Below are positions 1 through 9,997 of a DNA stretch of 46,899 bases, one piece after another. Positions within the stretch are counted from its first letter, which is position 1. Every line of letters starts with the position of its first letter. Origin of the DNA: Hyphomicrobiales bacterium (GTDB lineage: Bacteria > Pseudomonadota > Alphaproteobacteria > Rhizobiales > Rhizobiaceae); assembly GCA_900471515.1 (NCBI GenBank), contig UCFC01000018.1:1-46899 (forward strand), written 5' to 3'. The position numbers were made by a program, and so were the translations under genes. The notes under the pieces were generated by a model. It was not told the origin of the DNA. It worked only from the letters and a program-made list of their open reading frames with translations, and did not search any database.

Positions 1-22
1 CGGCCATTGGCCGCCTTTTTTT
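1..22 (+). terminator. Probable intrinsic terminator of a plus-strand gene left of the window
   Basis: A short perfect stem (CGGCC-att-GGCCG) at 1-13 is followed by CC and seven T on the plus strand. The stem probably extends left of the window edge. It would end a plus-strand transcript converging on the methyltransferase gene. Confidence 0.5.
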
Positions 23-1037
23 ATTTCCGTGCCCACAGCACCTTGAAGCGGGCGTTGCGGCAGGTTTCGCCGCTTTCCTTGAAATGCTCCGCCAGCACCG
101 GCTCATAGGGCAGGCCGCGATTGGCGACCAGCATCAGCCGCCCGCCGCCGCGCAGCGCAGAGGCCGCTGTCTTGATCATCGCCTGGCCGAGCGAAGGTTC
201 GGCCGCGTGCCCCTCATGAAATGGCGGGTTCATGATGACGAGATCGTATTTGTCCCGCACCTGCTCGCCCGCCAGGTCGTGCCAGAAGAAGCGCGCAGGC
301 GCGTTCGGGCAGTTCTCTGCCAGATTGGCCCTGGCAGCCTCCAGCGCCTCGTAATTGGCCTCGTAGAGGTCAAGGCGGGCAAGGTTTGGAGACTTCTCGG
401 CCAGCTCGACCGAAAGATAACCCCAGCCGGCACCGAAATCGGCCGCGTCGCCCGTAAAATCGGTCGGCAGGCGCGAGGCGAGAAGCTGCGAGCCGGCATC
501 GAGCCTGTCATGCGAGAACATGCCCGGCGAGGCGATGAAACGGCCTTCGACGCGAACCGGCGACTTGCCGAATTTCGCGACGATTGCGCTGATATCGGCC
601 GGCCGTCCGAACCAGAAGGCGACGCCGTGATATTTCGGCATGTGCTCGATTTCGAGGCCGAAACCTTCCATCCGCTTGCGCAGCGGCTGAATGCCGTCTT
701 CCTTGCCGCCTGCAACGAGGATCAGGCCGCCGGCTTTGACGCGGGAAAGGGCCGTGGCGATATTGGCCTCGTTCTCACCCTTGTGTTTGGTGCAGAGCAC
801 CAGCGCGGCATCGTAATCCTCGCCCTCGATCTCCGGCGTGGCCTCGATACGCTGGGCGAGCAACTGCCTGTAGAGCGGCTTGAAGCCCTGCACGGCCGCA
901 AGAGAGGCGGCAAAGCCTTCCGGCAGCGCAAAGCCTGCCTCGGCGCCCAGGAAGAGCACACGCTCGCCTTCGCCGGGAGGCGTGACGGTTTCGCTGGCAA
1001 AGGGATGAAAGAGGGTCTTCAGCGTCTCGCGGCTCAT
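21..1037 (-). CDS. Class I SAM-dependent methyltransferase, RsmC-like
   Basis: A 338-residue protein whose C-terminal half is a Rossmann-type SAM-binding methyltransferase. The glycine-rich motif I reads ADFGAGWGYLS and the acidic end of strand 2 is in DLYEANYEAL. The catalytic motif IV is NPPFHEG, the NPPF signature of N2-guanine or N6-adenine methyltransferases and almost the RsmC form. Family knowledge: RsmC methylates 16S rRNA G1207. The N-terminal half is a degenerate methyltransferase-like domain, as in RsmC, and the length matches that family (about 340). I chose the ATG at 1037 (MSRETLKTLF); a longer frame begins at a TTG at 1118, which would overlap the pnp terminator. The gene lies downstream of pnp, beyond that terminator. 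Its exact substrate cannot be read from sequence. Confidence 0.85.
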   Translation of the reverse strand: MSRETLKTLFHPFASETVTPPGEGERVLFLGAEAGFALPEGFAASLAAVQGFKPLYRQLLAQRIEATPEIEGEDYDAALVLCTKHKGENEANIATALSRVKAGGLILVAGGKEDGIQPLRKRMEGFGLEIEHMPKYHGVAFWFGRPADISAIVAKFGKSPVRVEGRFIASPGMFSHDRLDAGSQLLASRLPTDFTGDAADFGAGWGYLSVELAEKSPNLARLDLYEANYEALEAARANLAENCPNAPARFFWHDLAGEQVRDKYDLVIMNPPFHEGHAAEPSLGQAMIKTAASALRGGGRLMLVANRGLPYEPVLAEHFKESGETCRNARFKVLWARK

Positions 1038-1114
1038 GGTCTGGTCCCGTCGTCTGGAGCAATTCCAGGGAAATGCGCTGGCGGTTTTCGTCCGCAACTG
1101 CGCAGAGGTCGAAT

Positions 1115-1145
1115 ACAAAAAGGGCGCGGGAACAATCCCGCGCCC
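1115..1145 (-). terminator. Intrinsic terminator of pnp
   Basis: A perfect 9-bp GC stem (GGGCGCGGG / CCCGCGCCC, 1122-1130 with 1137-1145) with a 6-nt loop is followed on the minus strand by TTTTTGTATT. It lies 25 nt beyond the pnp stop codon. Confidence 0.9.
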
Positions 1146-1169
1146 GGATATCAGAGGAGAAGGCGCGGC

Positions 1170-3320
1170 TTATTCGGCCGCTTCGTCCTTCTTCTTGTCG
1201 CCCTTTTCGGCAGCCGGGATTTCCTGGCCGGTGGCCTGGTCGACGACCTTCATGGAGAGGCGAACCTTGCCGCGCTCGTCGAAGCCGAGCAGCTTGACCC
1301 AGACCTTGTCGCCTTCCTTGACGACGTCCTGGGTCTTTGCGACGCGCTCGGAAGCGAGCTGCGAGATGTGGACGAGGCCGTCACGCGCACCGAAGAAGTT
1401 GACGAATGCGCCGAAGTCGGCGGTCTTGACGACCGTGCCTTCGTAGATCTGGCCAACTTCCGGCTCGGCGACGATCGAATGGATCCACTTGCGGGCCGCT
1501 TCGATTTCCTTGCCCGAAGAAGAGGCGATCTTGACGGTGCCGTCGTCTTCGATGTTGATCTTCGCGCCGGTCTTTTCGACGATTTCACGAATGACCTTGC
1601 CGCCGGAGCCGATGACTTCGCGGATCTTGTCGACCGGAATGTTCATGACTTCGATACGCGGTGCGAATTCGCCGAGCTGGCCGCGGCTCTCGGTGATGGC
1701 CTTTGCCATTTCGCCGAGAATGTGGGCGCGACCGCTCTGTGCCTGGCTGAGAGCGACCCTCATGATCTCTTCGGTAATACCGGCGATCTTGATGTCCATC
1801 TGCAGCGAGGTGATGCCGTCGGCAGTACCCGCAACCTTGAAGTCCATGTCGCCGAGGTGGTCTTCGTCACCTAGAATGTCGGAGAGAACGGCGAAACGGT
1901 CGCCTTCGAGGATCAGGCCCATGGCGATACCGGCAACCGGCTTGGCGAGCGGAACGCCGGCATCCATCAGCGCCAGCGAGGTGCCGCAGACGGTTGCCAT
2001 CGAGGACGAACCGTTGGACTCGGTGATTTCCGAGACGACGCGCAGCGTGTAGGGGAACTGTTCAGCCGACGGCAGCATCGGGTGGATGGCGCGCCATGCG
2101 AGCTTGCCATGGCCGATTTCGCGGCGGCCCGGCGAACCCATGCGGCCGGTTTCGCCGACGGAATAGGGCGGGAAGTTGTAGTGGAGCATGAACTGCTCCT
2201 TGTACATGCCGGTCAGGCTGTCGACATACTGTTCGTCTTCGCCGGTGCCGAGCGTGGCAACGACGATCGCCTGCGTTTCACCGCGGGTGAAGAGGGCAGA
2301 GCCGTGCGTACGCGGAAGCAGGCCGACTTCGGCAACGATCGGGCGAACCGTTTCCAGGTCGCGGCCGTCGATGCGGCTCTTGGTGTCGAGAATGTTCCAG
2401 CGGACGATCTTGGCCTGCAGATGCTTGAAGATCGCGCCGACTTCCTCGGCCGTGTACTTGGCCTCGACGCCTTCCGGCAGGAAGTGGGCCTTGACCTTGG
2501 CCTTGACGGCGTCCACAGCGGCGTAACGGTCGGCCTTCTGGGTGATCTTATAGGCTTCGCGCAGCTCGGCTTCGAAATGCTTCAGCATCTCGCCTTCGAG
2601 TTCGGAATAGTCTTCCGGCTGGAAGTCGCGCGGCTCCTTGGCTGCGACTTCGGCGAGCTTGATGATTGCGTCGAGAACCGGCTGGAAGCCCTTGTGGCCG
2701 AACATGACGGCGCCGAGCATGACGTCTTCCGGCAGTTCCTTGGCTTCGGATTCGACCATCAGAACGGCGTCATAGGTGCCGGCAACGACGAGGTCGAGGC
2801 TCGACTCGTCCATCTCGTCGAGATGCGGGTTCAGCACGTATTCGCCGTTGATGTAGCCGACGCGAGCGCCGCCGACCGGACCCATGAAGGGAATGCCGGA
2901 CAGTGTGAGTGCGGCCGAGGTCGCGACCATGGACAGGATGTCCGGATCGTTCTCGAGGTCATGCTGGACGACGGTGACGACGACCTGCGTGTCGTTCTTG
3001 TAGCCTTCCGGGAAAAGCGGACGGATCGGGCGGTCGATCAGGCGGGAAACGAGGGTTTCGTTTTCGCTCGGACGGCCCTCGCGCTTGAAGTAGCCGCCGG
3101 GGATCTTGCCGGCTGCGTAGGTCTTTTCCTGATAGTTGACCGTCAGCGGGAAGAAGTCCTGGCCGGGCTTCGGAGCCTTGGCGGAAACGACGGTCGCCAG
3201 AACGACGGTCTCGCCGTAGGTGGCGAGGACCGCGCCGTCAGCCTGACGGGCGATTTTGCCGGTTTCGAGCTTGAGCGGGCGGCCTGCCCACTCGATTTCT
3301 ACGGTATGTGTATCGAACAT
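1170..3320 (-). CDS. pnp: Polyribonucleotide nucleotidyltransferase (PNPase)
   Basis: A 716-residue 3'-5' phosphorolytic exoribonuclease, the usual family length. The order is complete: a first RNase PH domain beginning [11 protein letters not shown], an all-helical linker domain, a second RNase PH domain with phosphate-site sequence [12 protein letters not shown], a KH domain with the GSGGK loop, and an S1 domain ([13 protein letters not shown]) near the C-terminus. The tail is Lys/Glu rich. It acts in the cytoplasm in mRNA turnover, commonly with RNase E in a degradosome. Start at ATG 3320; the in-frame extension upstream is non-conserved-looking. Downstream of rpsO, as in E. coli, but rpsO has its own strong terminator, so pnp probably uses a promoter in the 335-nt gap. 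A long leader stem suggests RNase III-dependent autoregulation. Confidence 0.98.
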   Translation of the reverse strand: MFDTHTVEIEWAGRPLKLETGKIARQADGAVLATYGETVVLATVVSAKAPKPGQDFFPLTVNYQEKTYAAGKIPGGYFKREGRPSENETLVSRLIDRPIRPLFPEGYKNDTQVVVTVVQHDLENDPDILSMVATSAALTLSGIPFMGPVGGARVGYINGEYVLNPHLDEMDESSLDLVVAGTYDAVLMVESEAKELPEDVMLGAVMFGHKGFQPVLDAIIKLAEVAAKEPRDFQPEDYSELEGEMLKHFEAELREAYKITQKADRYAAVDAVKAKVKAHFLPEGVEAKYTAEEVGAIFKHLQAKIVRWNILDTKSRIDGRDLETVRPIVAEVGLLPRTHGSALFTRGETQAIVVATLGTGEDEQYVDSLTGMYKEQFMLHYNFPPYSVGETGRMGSPGRREIGHGKLAWRAIHPMLPSAEQFPYTLRVVSEITESNGSSSMATVCGTSLALMDAGVPLAKPVAGIAMGLILEGDRFAVLSDILGDEDHLGDMDFKVAGTADGITSLQMDIKIAGITEEIMRVALSQAQSGRAHILGEMAKAITESRGQLGEFAPRIEVMNIPVDKIREVIGSGGKVIREIVEKTGAKINIEDDGTVKIASSSGKEIEAARKWIHSIVAEPEVGQIYEGTVVKTADFGAFVNFFGARDGLVHISQLASERVAKTQDVVKEGDKVWVKLLGFDERGKVRLSMKVVDQATGQEIPAAEKGDKKKDEAAE

Positions 3321-3416
3321 GTCTTGTCCTTCAATGCGGCCGGCGCGCCTTCTCCGTCTGGAGCAGCGCAGGGTCGGCCGCAATCAGTGTGACGTATCAC
3401 GGGCAAGACAACGGGA

Positions 3417-3461
3417 AGCTTTGGACGGACGGTTTCCGCTAGAGGAAACCGGGCCAAAGCT
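3417..3461 (-). promoter_or_regulatory. Long stem-loop in the pnp leader, candidate RNase III site
   Basis: On the pnp sense strand the outer arms AGCTTTGG/CCAAAGCT (8 bp) enclose the inner arms GGTTTCC/GGAAACC (7 bp) around a TCTAGC loop, with a small asymmetric internal loop. It lies about 97 nt upstream of the pnp ATG. In E. coli the pnp leader carries a comparable duplex that RNase III cuts and PNPase then degrades, which gives autoregulation. The same role here is inference from position and shape. Confidence 0.55.
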
Positions 3462-3610
3462 CTTGCGAAACTCTGGCCGAAAGCATCCGGCAATCCTGCC
3501 CCATGACAGGTCAACGGTTGGTCTGGCAGAACCGGCCCATCCGGGCCTGCCGTCTTTCCATTCACACACATAGCGCGCGCCTGGAAAATGTCATCGGGAG
3601 ACGTATCCCC
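3462..3610. other. Rest of the pnp-rpsO intergenic region
   Basis: The gap between the rpsO terminator and the pnp leader stem has no convincing gene. Open frames here have no recognisable protein. A TTGACC on the minus strand could be a -35 for pnp, but no AT-rich -10 stands at the right distance. Confidence 0.4.
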
Positions 3611-3648
3611 GAAAAAACATCCGGCGGGCGAAGAGCTTCGCCCGCCGG
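3611..3648 (-). terminator. Intrinsic terminator of rpsO
   Basis: A perfect 12-bp stem (3621-3632 with 3637-3648, loop of four) is followed on the minus strand by ATGTTTTTTC. It sits immediately after the rpsO stop codon and separates rpsO from pnp. Confidence 0.92.
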
Positions 3649-3655
3649 AAAATCA

Positions 3656-3925
3656 TTAGCGGCGGATACCCAGGCTGTTGATCAGCTTGGAGTAGCGGGC
3701 CTCGTCCTTCTTCTTGAGGTAGTCAAGAAGCGAGCGGCGGCTGGAAACGAGCGTCAGCAGGCCACGGCGGGAATGGTTATCCTTCTTGTGGTCCTTGAAG
3801 TGTTCGGTCAGGTTGTTGATGCGCTCGGTCAGGATGGCAACCTGGACTTCCGGAGAACCGGTGTCGCCTTCGGCGGTCGCATATTCCTTGATCAGCGCAG
3901 CCTTGCGCTCAGCAGTGATCGACAT
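3656..3925 (-). CDS. rpsO: 30S ribosomal protein S15
   Basis: 89 residues, the exact usual length of S15. It begins [16 protein letters not shown] and contains the S15 core [20 protein letters not shown] and the HSRRGLL rRNA-binding segment, ending in a basic GIRR tail. S15 is a primary binder of the 16S rRNA central domain. Start at ATG 3925 with an AAGGA-like site (AGAAAGGAT) upstream; longer in-frame reading has no S15 counterpart. It lies between the hydrolase gene and pnp. In many bacteria S15 represses its own translation; no clear pseudoknot was resolved here. Confidence 0.98.
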   Translation of the reverse strand: MSITAERKAALIKEYATAEGDTGSPEVQVAILTERINNLTEHFKDHKKDNHSRRGLLTLVSSRRSLLDYLKKKDEARYSKLINSLGIRR

Positions 3926-4077
3926 CGGACAATCCTTTCTATGAGAGGAATTAAAGTCGCCAAAAGCCGGGATGTCGTCCAGCCTTGGCCGCGAATGCAA
4001 TCGGGGATACCCCTATGCTGGCGCTGCCTATAAACCAAATAAGCGGCAATGGAAAGAGGGGTCCCGATTGCGGCCTG

Positions 4078-4929
4078 TCAGCGTCCCGCCATGGCGTCCC
4101 GGATCATCGCGTCATAACCCGCCGGATCCTGCAGCATGGCGAAATGGCTGGCATCCTTCAGGATGACAAGTTTTGCGCCCGGAATTTCCTTCGCCATCAT
4201 TTCCGTATGGTCGAGCTTCACAGCCTCGTCATGGTCCCCAATCGCGAGCGTGACCGGCACCGTGATCTTGCCGAGATCGGCTGCCGTCCAGGCGGGCTGC
4301 GTCGCCCACATCTCCGAGATCTGGTTGACGAAGGCATCATATTCGTTCGGTGTCGGTGACAGCTTCCTGTAATATTCGCCGGCGACGTTGATATAATCGT
4401 TGAAGGTCTTGTTGGTCATGACGTCGGCCTTCACGCCATCGGTCGTCACATTGGCCGCCTGGGCGATGACCCGCGTCAGCTTCTCGGGATTCTTCATCGC
4501 CATATCGATGCCGATGATGCCGCCGTCAGACCATCCGACCAGCGTCACCTTGCCGACCTTCAGATAGTCGAGCAACGCCACGTAGTCCGATGTCATCAGG
4601 TCATAGCCGAAAGGCTGCTTGCTGCGCGTGGAGCGGCCATGCCCGCGGCTGTCGGCAACGATGACGAGATGGTCTTTTGCAAAATCGGCGACCTGGTGGC
4701 CCCAGACATCGGCATTTCCAAGCCCGCCGTGAATGAAGAGGATCGGGTCCCCCTCGCCATATTCGGCGTAATACATCCTGATGTCGTTGATATCGGCCAT
4801 GCCGCTCGCCTTCGGCGCCGGCATGGGAGGAAAGGCCGGAAGTTCGGCCCAGCGCTCGGCGGATTGAGCGATCGTAATCGTCAGCAGCAGCGAAAAGAAC
4901 GTCAGCATTCCCAAGGCCATTCTGCGCAT
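4078..4929 (-). CDS. Secreted alpha/beta hydrolase
   Basis: A 283-residue alpha/beta-hydrolase fold protein. Residues 1-25 form a Sec signal peptide (MRRMALG, a hydrophobic run, AQSA), so it is probably periplasmic. The oxyanion region is HGG near residue 67, the nucleophile elbow is GWSDG (Ser134), and the C-terminal half has candidate Asp (IGDHDE) and His (DASHFAM) residues for the triad. The substrate is unknown; esterase, lactonase or haloperoxidase-like activity are all possible. Start at ATG 4929 is favoured by AGGGGAAG just upstream. A perfect 8-bp hairpin (4943-4963) precedes that ribosome binding site. The gene sits between truB and rpsO, which are adjacent in many proteobacteria, so it looks like an insertion into the translation cluster. 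Confidence 0.85.
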   Translation of the reverse strand: MRRMALGMLTFFSLLLTITIAQSAERWAELPAFPPMPAPKASGMADINDIRMYYAEYGEGDPILFIHGGLGNADVWGHQVADFAKDHLVIVADSRGHGRSTRSKQPFGYDLMTSDYVALLDYLKVGKVTLVGWSDGGIIGIDMAMKNPEKLTRVIAQAANVTTDGVKADVMTNKTFNDYINVAGEYYRKLSPTPNEYDAFVNQISEMWATQPAWTAADLGKITVPVTLAIGDHDEAVKLDHTEMMAKEIPGAKLVILKDASHFAMLQDPAGYDAMIRDAMAGR

Positions 4930-5014
4930 ATTCTTCCCCTTTGACGGGCCGCCATGGCCCGTCGGGAAAGATATCGCATCACCGTCTTCTGACAATTGCC
5001 GCTGTTTGCTACCG

Positions 5015-5947
5015 TCAGGCGAAAACGCGCTTGGGTCGGAATTCGCCCTGTCCGATCTCGCCGATCGCAATCAGCCTGCCGCGCGCCGTCGCATAGGCCT
5101 CGCTTTCGGCAACCGGTGCATCGCGGCCGCGTACCAGGATCGGATTGCCCATCTTGAGGCGGTGCGCCTGGTCATCGCTGATGACAAGGTGGGGCAGGGC
5201 CGACAGCGCCTCGCAGGTATCGATCAACAGCGCGTCGAGCGCGGCAAGGCGCTCGTCCATATCCTCGATCTCTTCGAGAGCGGTAAGCTTTGCAAGCGGC
5301 ACCATCGCCTCCTCGGCAAAGGGTGCGACGAAGGTGCGGCGCAGGCCGGAAATATGCCCGTAGCAGCCGAGTTCGCGGCCGAAATCGCGCGCCAGCGCCC
5401 GTACATAGGTACCCTTGCCGCACTCGACCTCGAAATGCGCCGTATTGGCATCCGGGCAGGCAAGAAGTGTGAGGCGATGGACTTCGACTTCGCGCGAGGG
5501 GATCTCGACCGCTTCGCCGTCGCGTGCCAGATCATAGGCGCGTTCGCCGGCGATCTTGATGGCGGAGAACTGCGGCGGCACCTGGCTGATCGTGCCGGTA
5601 TAGTTCGGCAGGATGTCGCGGATCTGCTGCTCGCTCGGGCGCCTGTCGGAACTCTGCGTTACCTCGCCCTCAAGGTCGTCGGTTGCCCGTTCCTCACCCC
5701 AGGTCACGGTAAATTCGTAGATCTTGCGGCCGTCCATGACGTAGGGGACGGTTTTGGTGGCGTCGCCGAGCGCGATCGGCAACATGCCGGATGCAAGCGG
5801 ATCGAGCGTGCCGGCATGGCCGCATTTCTGCGCCTTGAACAGCCATTTGATCTTGGAGACGGCTTCCGTCGAGCCGAAATCCACCGGCTTGTCGAGGATC
5901 AGCCAGCCGGAAATCGGCCGGCCCTTGGGTTTGCGTGGTTTGGACAT
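5015..5947 (-). CDS. truB: tRNA pseudouridine(55) synthase TruB
   Basis: 310 residues, typical of TruB. It opens with the conserved [14 protein letters not shown] and carries the catalytic motif [11 protein letters not shown] (the Asp attacks uridine 55 in the T-loop), followed by [12 protein letters not shown] and the [10 protein letters not shown] motif. The C-terminal part is a PUA-like domain. ATG at 5947 lies 12 nt downstream of the rbfA stop codon, so rbfA and truB are probably co-transcribed and translationally close. Confidence 0.97.
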   Translation of the reverse strand: MSKPRKPKGRPISGWLILDKPVDFGSTEAVSKIKWLFKAQKCGHAGTLDPLASGMLPIALGDATKTVPYVMDGRKIYEFTVTWGEERATDDLEGEVTQSSDRRPSEQQIRDILPNYTGTISQVPPQFSAIKIAGERAYDLARDGEAVEIPSREVEVHRLTLLACPDANTAHFEVECGKGTYVRALARDFGRELGCYGHISGLRRTFVAPFAEEAMVPLAKLTALEEIEDMDERLAALDALLIDTCEALSALPHLVISDDQAHRLKMGNPILVRGRDAPVAESEAYATARGRLIAIGEIGQGEFRPKRVFA

Positions 5948-5959
5948 CGGTGTCTTCTG

Positions 5960-6361
5960 TTATTCGTCGTCACTGTCGAGATCGCGGCTCACCTCGGGCG
6001 AACGCAGCAGGTCGTCGATCTTCTTGTAATTGTCAAAGCTGGTGTCATCGCGGAAGCGCACTTCCGGCATGTATTTCATCTGCCTGAGCTGCGGTCCGAG
6101 CCGGCCGCGGATGAACTTCGCATTGCGGTTCAGCGCAGCGATGACGACGCTGTGATCGGAAACGCCGAGCGGCGTCACATAGGCGGTCGCGATCTTCAGG
6201 TCCGGCGACATGCGCACTTCGGAAATCGAGATCACGGTCGCCTCGATGATATCGTCGCGCACTTCGCCACGCTGCAGCACCTGGGTGATCGCTGCGCGAA
6301 CCTGTTCGCCGACGCGCAGCATGCGCTGCGAAGGAGCCGAGGATGTGGGTCTTGTTGCCAT
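5960..6361 (-). CDS. rbfA: Ribosome-binding factor A
   Basis: 133 residues. RbfA is a KH-fold protein that binds immature 30S subunits and aids 16S 5'-end maturation and cold adaptation. The family hallmarks are [14 protein letters not shown] near the N-terminus, the [19 protein letters not shown] core, and [19 protein letters not shown] near the C-terminus. The acidic tail (DLDSDDE) is usual in alphaproteobacteria. ATG at 6361. It follows infB by 75 nt containing a strong hairpin, and precedes truB. Confidence 0.97.
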   Translation of the reverse strand: MATRPTSSAPSQRMLRVGEQVRAAITQVLQRGEVRDDIIEATVISISEVRMSPDLKIATAYVTPLGVSDHSVVIAALNRNAKFIRGRLGPQLRQMKYMPEVRFRDDTSFDNYKKIDDLLRSPEVSRDLDSDDE

Positions 6362-6383
6362 TGTTCTTTATCCCAAACGGATC

Positions 6384-6411
6384 GGGCGCCGGACTGGATC
6401 ATCCGGCGCCC
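6384..6411 (-). promoter_or_regulatory. Perfect hairpin between infB and rbfA
   Basis: A 10-bp perfect GC-rich stem (GGGCGCCGGA / TCCGGCGCCC) with an 8-nt loop fills the infB-rbfA gap. On the minus strand it is followed by GATCCGTTTGGG, which is not a real T-tract, so it is a poor terminator. It could mark mRNA processing or 3'-end protection, or cause partial read-through control. The role is inference. Confidence 0.45.
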
Positions 6412-6436
6412 GTCCAAGATTTCGATCTCTATCCGA

Positions 6437-9208
6437 TCAGAGCGTGCGCGTAATGTGTTCCACGCGGAAGCACTCGATCGTGTCGCCGGCGCGGATGTCT
6501 TCGTAATTCTCGAAGGCCATGCCGCATTCCTGACCGACCGGCACTTCCGAGACTTCGTCCTTGAAGCGCTTGAGCGTCTTGAGCTTGCCTTCGTGGATGA
6601 CGACGTTGTCGCGGATGAGGCGCACGCCCGCACCACGCTCGACCTTGCCTTCGGTGACGCGGCAACCGGCGACCTTGCCGACCTTGGTGATGTTGAACAC
6701 TTCCAGGATCTCGGCATTGCCGAGGAAGGTTTCGCGGCGTTCCGGCGATAGCAGGCCCGACATCGCTGCCTTCACGTCGTCCACGAGGTCGTAGATGATG
6801 TTGTAGTAGCGGATTTCGATGCCCTGGCGCTCGGCGAGCGTCCGAGCCTGCGAATTGGCGCGCACGTTGAAGCCGATAATGGCGGCGCCGGAGGCTTCGG
6901 CGAGCGAGATATCCGATTCCGTCACACCGCCGACCGCCGAATGCACGATACGGGCGCGCACTTCGTCGGTGCCGAGCTTTTCGAGGGCGCCGGCAATCGC
7001 TTCGATCGAACCCTGCACGTCACCCTTGATGACGAGCGGGAATTCCTTGACGCCTGCCGTCTGCAGCTGGCTCATCATCTGTTCCAGCGAGCCGCGCTGG
7101 CCCGAATGACGGGCGGCGGCCTTGTCGCGGGCGAGACGCTGGCGATATTCCGAGATCTCGCGGGCGCGGCTCTCGTTCTCGACGACGGCGAACTTGTCGC
7201 CGGCCTGCGGCGTGCCGGAAAGGCCGAGCACCTCGACGGGCATGGCCGGCGGCGCTTCCTTCATATGTTCGCCCTTGTCGTTGACGAGGGCGCGCACACG
7301 ACCCCAGACGTCGCCGGCGACGATGATCTGGCCGGGCTTCAGCGTACCGTTCTGAACGAGAACCGTGGCGACCGAGCCGCGGCCGCGGTCGAGCTGGGCT
7401 TCGATGACGGTGCCTTCCGCGGTGCGGTTCGGATTGGCCTTGAGGTCAAGGATTTCCGCCTGCAGCAGCACGGCTTCGAGCAGCTTGTCAAGGTTCTTGC
7501 CGGTCTTGGCCGACACTTCGACGTCGAGCGTTTCACCGCCCATCGATTCCACGAAGACTTCGTACTGCAGAAGCTGGTTGCGCACCTTCTGCGGATCGGC
7601 TTCGTGTTTGTCGATCTTGTTGATCGCCACGATGATCGGAACACCGGCTGCCTTGGCGTGATTGATCGATTCGATCGTCTGCGGCATGACGCTGTCGTCA
7701 GCCGCGACCACCAGGATCGCAATATCGGTCGCCTGCGCGCCGCGGGCACGCATGGCCGTGAAGGCAGCGTGGCCGGGAGTATCGATGAAGGTGATCTTCT
7801 GGCCGTTCTGCTCCACCTGATAGGCGCCGATATGCTGCGTGATGCCGCCGGCTTCCCCGGCAACCACGTTGGCATGGCGGATGGCGTCGAGCAGCGAGGT
7901 CTTGCCGTGGTCGACGTGGCCCATGATGGTCACGACGGGCGGGCGTGAAACGCGGTCGCCTTCGACGTCTGCAATGTTGAAGATGCCGAGTTCGACGTCG
8001 GATTCGGAAACGCGCTTGACCGTGTGGCCGAATTCGCCGGCGATGAGTTCTGCAAGGTCGGCGTCGATGACGTCGCCCGGCTTCATCATCTGGCCCTCCT
8101 TCATCAGGAACTTGATGACGTCGACGGCGCGTTCGGACATGCGCTGCGACAGTTCCTGAATGGTGATGGTCTCAGGCAGAACGACTTCGCGGGAAATCTT
8201 CTCGCGCGTTTCCTGCATCTGGCTGCGGCGGAACTTCTCCTGGCGGCGACGCATGGAAGCAAGCGAACGGCCGCGTGCGCCGCCTTCGTCGTCCACGTCG
8301 GCGGTCGTTACGGTCAGCTTGCCGCGGCGGCGATCGTCTTCGCCCTTCGGGCGCGTTGTCGCGGGTTTTGCGGGCTCCGGACGAATCGGGCGGCCGCGAA
8401 CCGGACCACCGCGTGCGGGGCCGCGATCGTCGTCGTCGGATTCCTCACGGCGGCCGCGAAGGCCTGCCGGTGCGCCGGCAGCGGGCCGGGCCGTGGAAGG
8501 CGACGGAGCCGCTTCCGGACGGCGTGCAGCCGGTGCCGGCTGTTGCGGACGCGGAGTTTCGACGCGTGCTTCGGCAACGGGAGCGGCAGGTGCGGATGCT
8601 TCCGCGACCGTTGCCGTTGCGGCAGCAGCTGCCGCCTCGGCCTGGCGCGCAGCCTCCTCGGCGGCGCGGCGCTTGGCCTCCTCCGCCTCGGCAGCCTGAC
8701 GTGCGGCCTCTTCGGCGGCGCGGCGCTTTTCGTCCTCGGCGCGGCGGATGGCGTCCTGTGCGTCACGGGCCTGCGCTTCGGCGAGCGCGCGGCGGCGGGC
8801 ATCCATTTCCTCGGGCGAGAGATGGTTCAGAACGACGGGGCGCGGGCGATCCTGCTGGCGCTGCGGCTGGTAGGATTGCTGCGGACGCTGGTTGGTCTGC
8901 TGCGGGCGCGGGTCGTTCTGGCTGCCCGGCTGGTGGATGCGCGGAGCCTGGGCCGGCTGCTGCGGGCGAGCCTGCACGGGCGCCGGCGCCGGTTCGGGCG
9001 CGCGCACCGGAGCTGCGGGAGCCGGCGTCATCGGCTTTTCGTCTTCAGGGCGCATCGGGCGCCGCTTGCGGGTCTCGACGACGACCGCCTTGGTGCGACC
9101 GCGACCCATATCCTGGCGAACGGTACCCTGGCTCATCCCTGATGGTTTCAGGGTGAGGGTCTTCTTCCCCGTTACGCTGAGTGTCTTGTCGTCGTTGCTG
9201 TCGGTCAT
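6437..9208 (-). CDS. infB: Translation initiation factor IF-2
   Basis: 923 residues. The first third (about 25-330) is low complexity, rich in Pro, Gln, Ala, Arg and Glu, as in alphaproteobacterial IF-2. The IF2_N helix ([11 protein letters not shown], then TIQELSQRM) follows. The G domain contains G1 [13 protein letters not shown]2 GGITQHIG, G3 DTPGHAAF and G4 NKID. The EF-Tu-like domain 2, the IF-2 core and the C-terminal fMet-tRNA-binding domain ([12 protein letters not shown]) complete it. It delivers initiator tRNA to the 30S subunit. I chose ATG 9208 ([14 protein letters not shown]); a TTG or other alternative upstream gives no family sequence. It is central in the nusA-infB-rbfA-truB operon. 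Confidence 0.98.
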   Translation of the reverse strand: MTDSNDDKTLSVTGKKTLTLKPSGMSQGTVRQDMGRGRTKAVVVETRKRRPMRPEDEKPMTPAPAAPVRAPEPAPAPVQARPQQPAQAPRIHQPGSQNDPRPQQTNQRPQQSYQPQRQQDRPRPVVLNHLSPEEMDARRRALAEAQARDAQDAIRRAEDEKRRAAEEAARQAAEAEEAKRRAAEEAARQAEAAAAAATATVAEASAPAAPVAEARVETPRPQQPAPAARRPEAAPSPSTARPAAGAPAGLRGRREESDDDDRGPARGGPVRGRPIRPEPAKPATTRPKGEDDRRRGKLTVTTADVDDEGGARGRSLASMRRRQEKFRRSQMQETREKISREVVLPETITIQELSQRMSERAVDVIKFLMKEGQMMKPGDVIDADLAELIAGEFGHTVKRVSESDVELGIFNIADVEGDRVSRPPVVTIMGHVDHGKTSLLDAIRHANVVAGEAGGITQHIGAYQVEQNGQKITFIDTPGHAAFTAMRARGAQATDIAILVVAADDSVMPQTIESINHAKAAGVPIIVAINKIDKHEADPQKVRNQLLQYEVFVESMGGETLDVEVSAKTGKNLDKLLEAVLLQAEILDLKANPNRTAEGTVIEAQLDRGRGSVATVLVQNGTLKPGQIIVAGDVWGRVRALVNDKGEHMKEAPPAMPVEVLGLSGTPQAGDKFAVVENESRAREISEYRQRLARDKAAARHSGQRGSLEQMMSQLQTAGVKEFPLVIKGDVQGSIEAIAGALEKLGTDEVRARIVHSAVGGVTESDISLAEASGAAIIGFNVRANSQARTLAERQGIEIRYYNIIYDLVDDVKAAMSGLLSPERRETFLGNAEILEVFNITKVGKVAGCRVTEGKVERGAGVRLIRDNVVIHEGKLKTLKRFKDEVSEVPVGQECGMAFENYEDIRAGDTIECFRVEHITRTL

Positions 9209-9310
9209 TCGTTCCCGTTCCTTCGGACAGGGAACGATGAGGCCATCACACCCTGTCAATCACATACAATCGGTCAATGATATGGGGGCCGGCTTCCGCC
9301 GGTGACCGTA

Positions 9311-9997
9311 TCATTGTTTCTGCTGGCCAGCGCCGCCCGCTGCCCGGGACTGACCGCCGTTACGGTACTGTTCGAGCATCTTTGCGCGCTTCACTACACC
9401 CTCACCTGCCTGCCCTGCAAGCACTGCGGCATGGATAAAAGCATTCTGGCCCATCACCCCTTCCATTTCGCCCTCCGAGAAGAGACGGAAGGAAGGTATT
9501 TCCTCCTCGGTTTCCATTCCGAGGCGCCAGGCCTTGCGGGCCTGGTCTATCTTTCTGACACCGTCGGCTGCGGCATCCGTCGAATGGAACACGGCAAGCG
9601 CAGCTCCGCTGCGGATTGCGGCATCCACCTTGGCCGAGCCGGTGACGAGCTGGCCCGCCTTGCGCGCCATGTTCATCATCTGCAGGAGCTGGTGCAGAAG
9701 CAGCCGCTCCACGCGCTCGCCGAGGTCGTCGGCTGCCTTCACATCGGCCTTGAGGGCGCGGGCGAAGAGCTTCTTCGCCACCGCCTTGTCGACCAGCGAC
9801 CGGTCCATCTTCACCCAGCAGCCGCGTCCCGGCAGCTCGCGCTTCAGGTCCGGCACCACTGTCCCGTCGGGGGCAGCCACGAAGCGGATCAGCTCGTCCG
9901 GCGATCCGCTTTCGCGCGATGCGATGCACATGCGGCCGTTCACGTCGTAACCTGCAAGATCGTCGTCCTCAGGAGATGTGTCCGGCGTCGCCGTCAT
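9311..9997 (-). CDS. YlxR/DUF448 RNA-binding protein with L7Ae-like C-terminal domain
   Basis: 228 residues in two parts. The N-terminal 90 residues are a YlxR (DUF448) domain: GRMCIASRESGSPDELIRFV followed by LPGRGCWVKMDRSLVDKAV. The C-terminal part (about 95-195) resembles an L7Ae/YlxQ-type RNA-binding domain (MMNMARKAGQLVTGSAKVD). In Firmicutes these are two adjacent genes, ylxR and ylxQ, in the nusA-infB operon; in alphaproteobacteria they are usually fused, as here. YlxR proteins have been linked to RNase P; a role in this organism is inference. Its ATG overlaps the nusA stop codon by one base (TAATG), which suggests coupled translation. Confidence 0.9.
   Translation of the reverse strand: MTATPDTSPEDDDLAGYDVNGRMCIASRESGSPDELIRFVAAPDGTVVPDLKRELPGRGCWVKMDRSLVDKAVAKKLFARALKADVKAADDLGERVERLLLHQLLQMMNMARKAGQLVTGSAKVDAAIRSGAALAVFHSTDAAADGVRKIDQARKAWRLGMETEEEIPSFRLFSEGEMEGVMGQNAFIHAAVLAGQAGEGVVKRAKMLEQYRNGGQSRAAGGAGQQKQ

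Noticed and set aside
84..1874. Long plus-strand frame of 596 codons
   Set aside because: It runs antisense through the methyltransferase and pnp, crosses the pnp terminator, and has no recognisable domain. It is an out-of-frame shadow in GC-rich DNA.
3384..3569. Small minus frame in the pnp leader
   Set aside because: It overlaps the leader stem, has no ribosome binding site and no protein-like sequence.
5006..6751. Plus-strand frame of 581 codons opposite truB and rbfA
   Set aside because: Spans two certain genes and their gap; shadow.
8300..9100. Repeats in the infB 5' region
   Set aside because: These are Ala/Pro/Gln/Arg-rich codon runs of the IF-2 N-terminal linker, not a mobile or CRISPR repeat.
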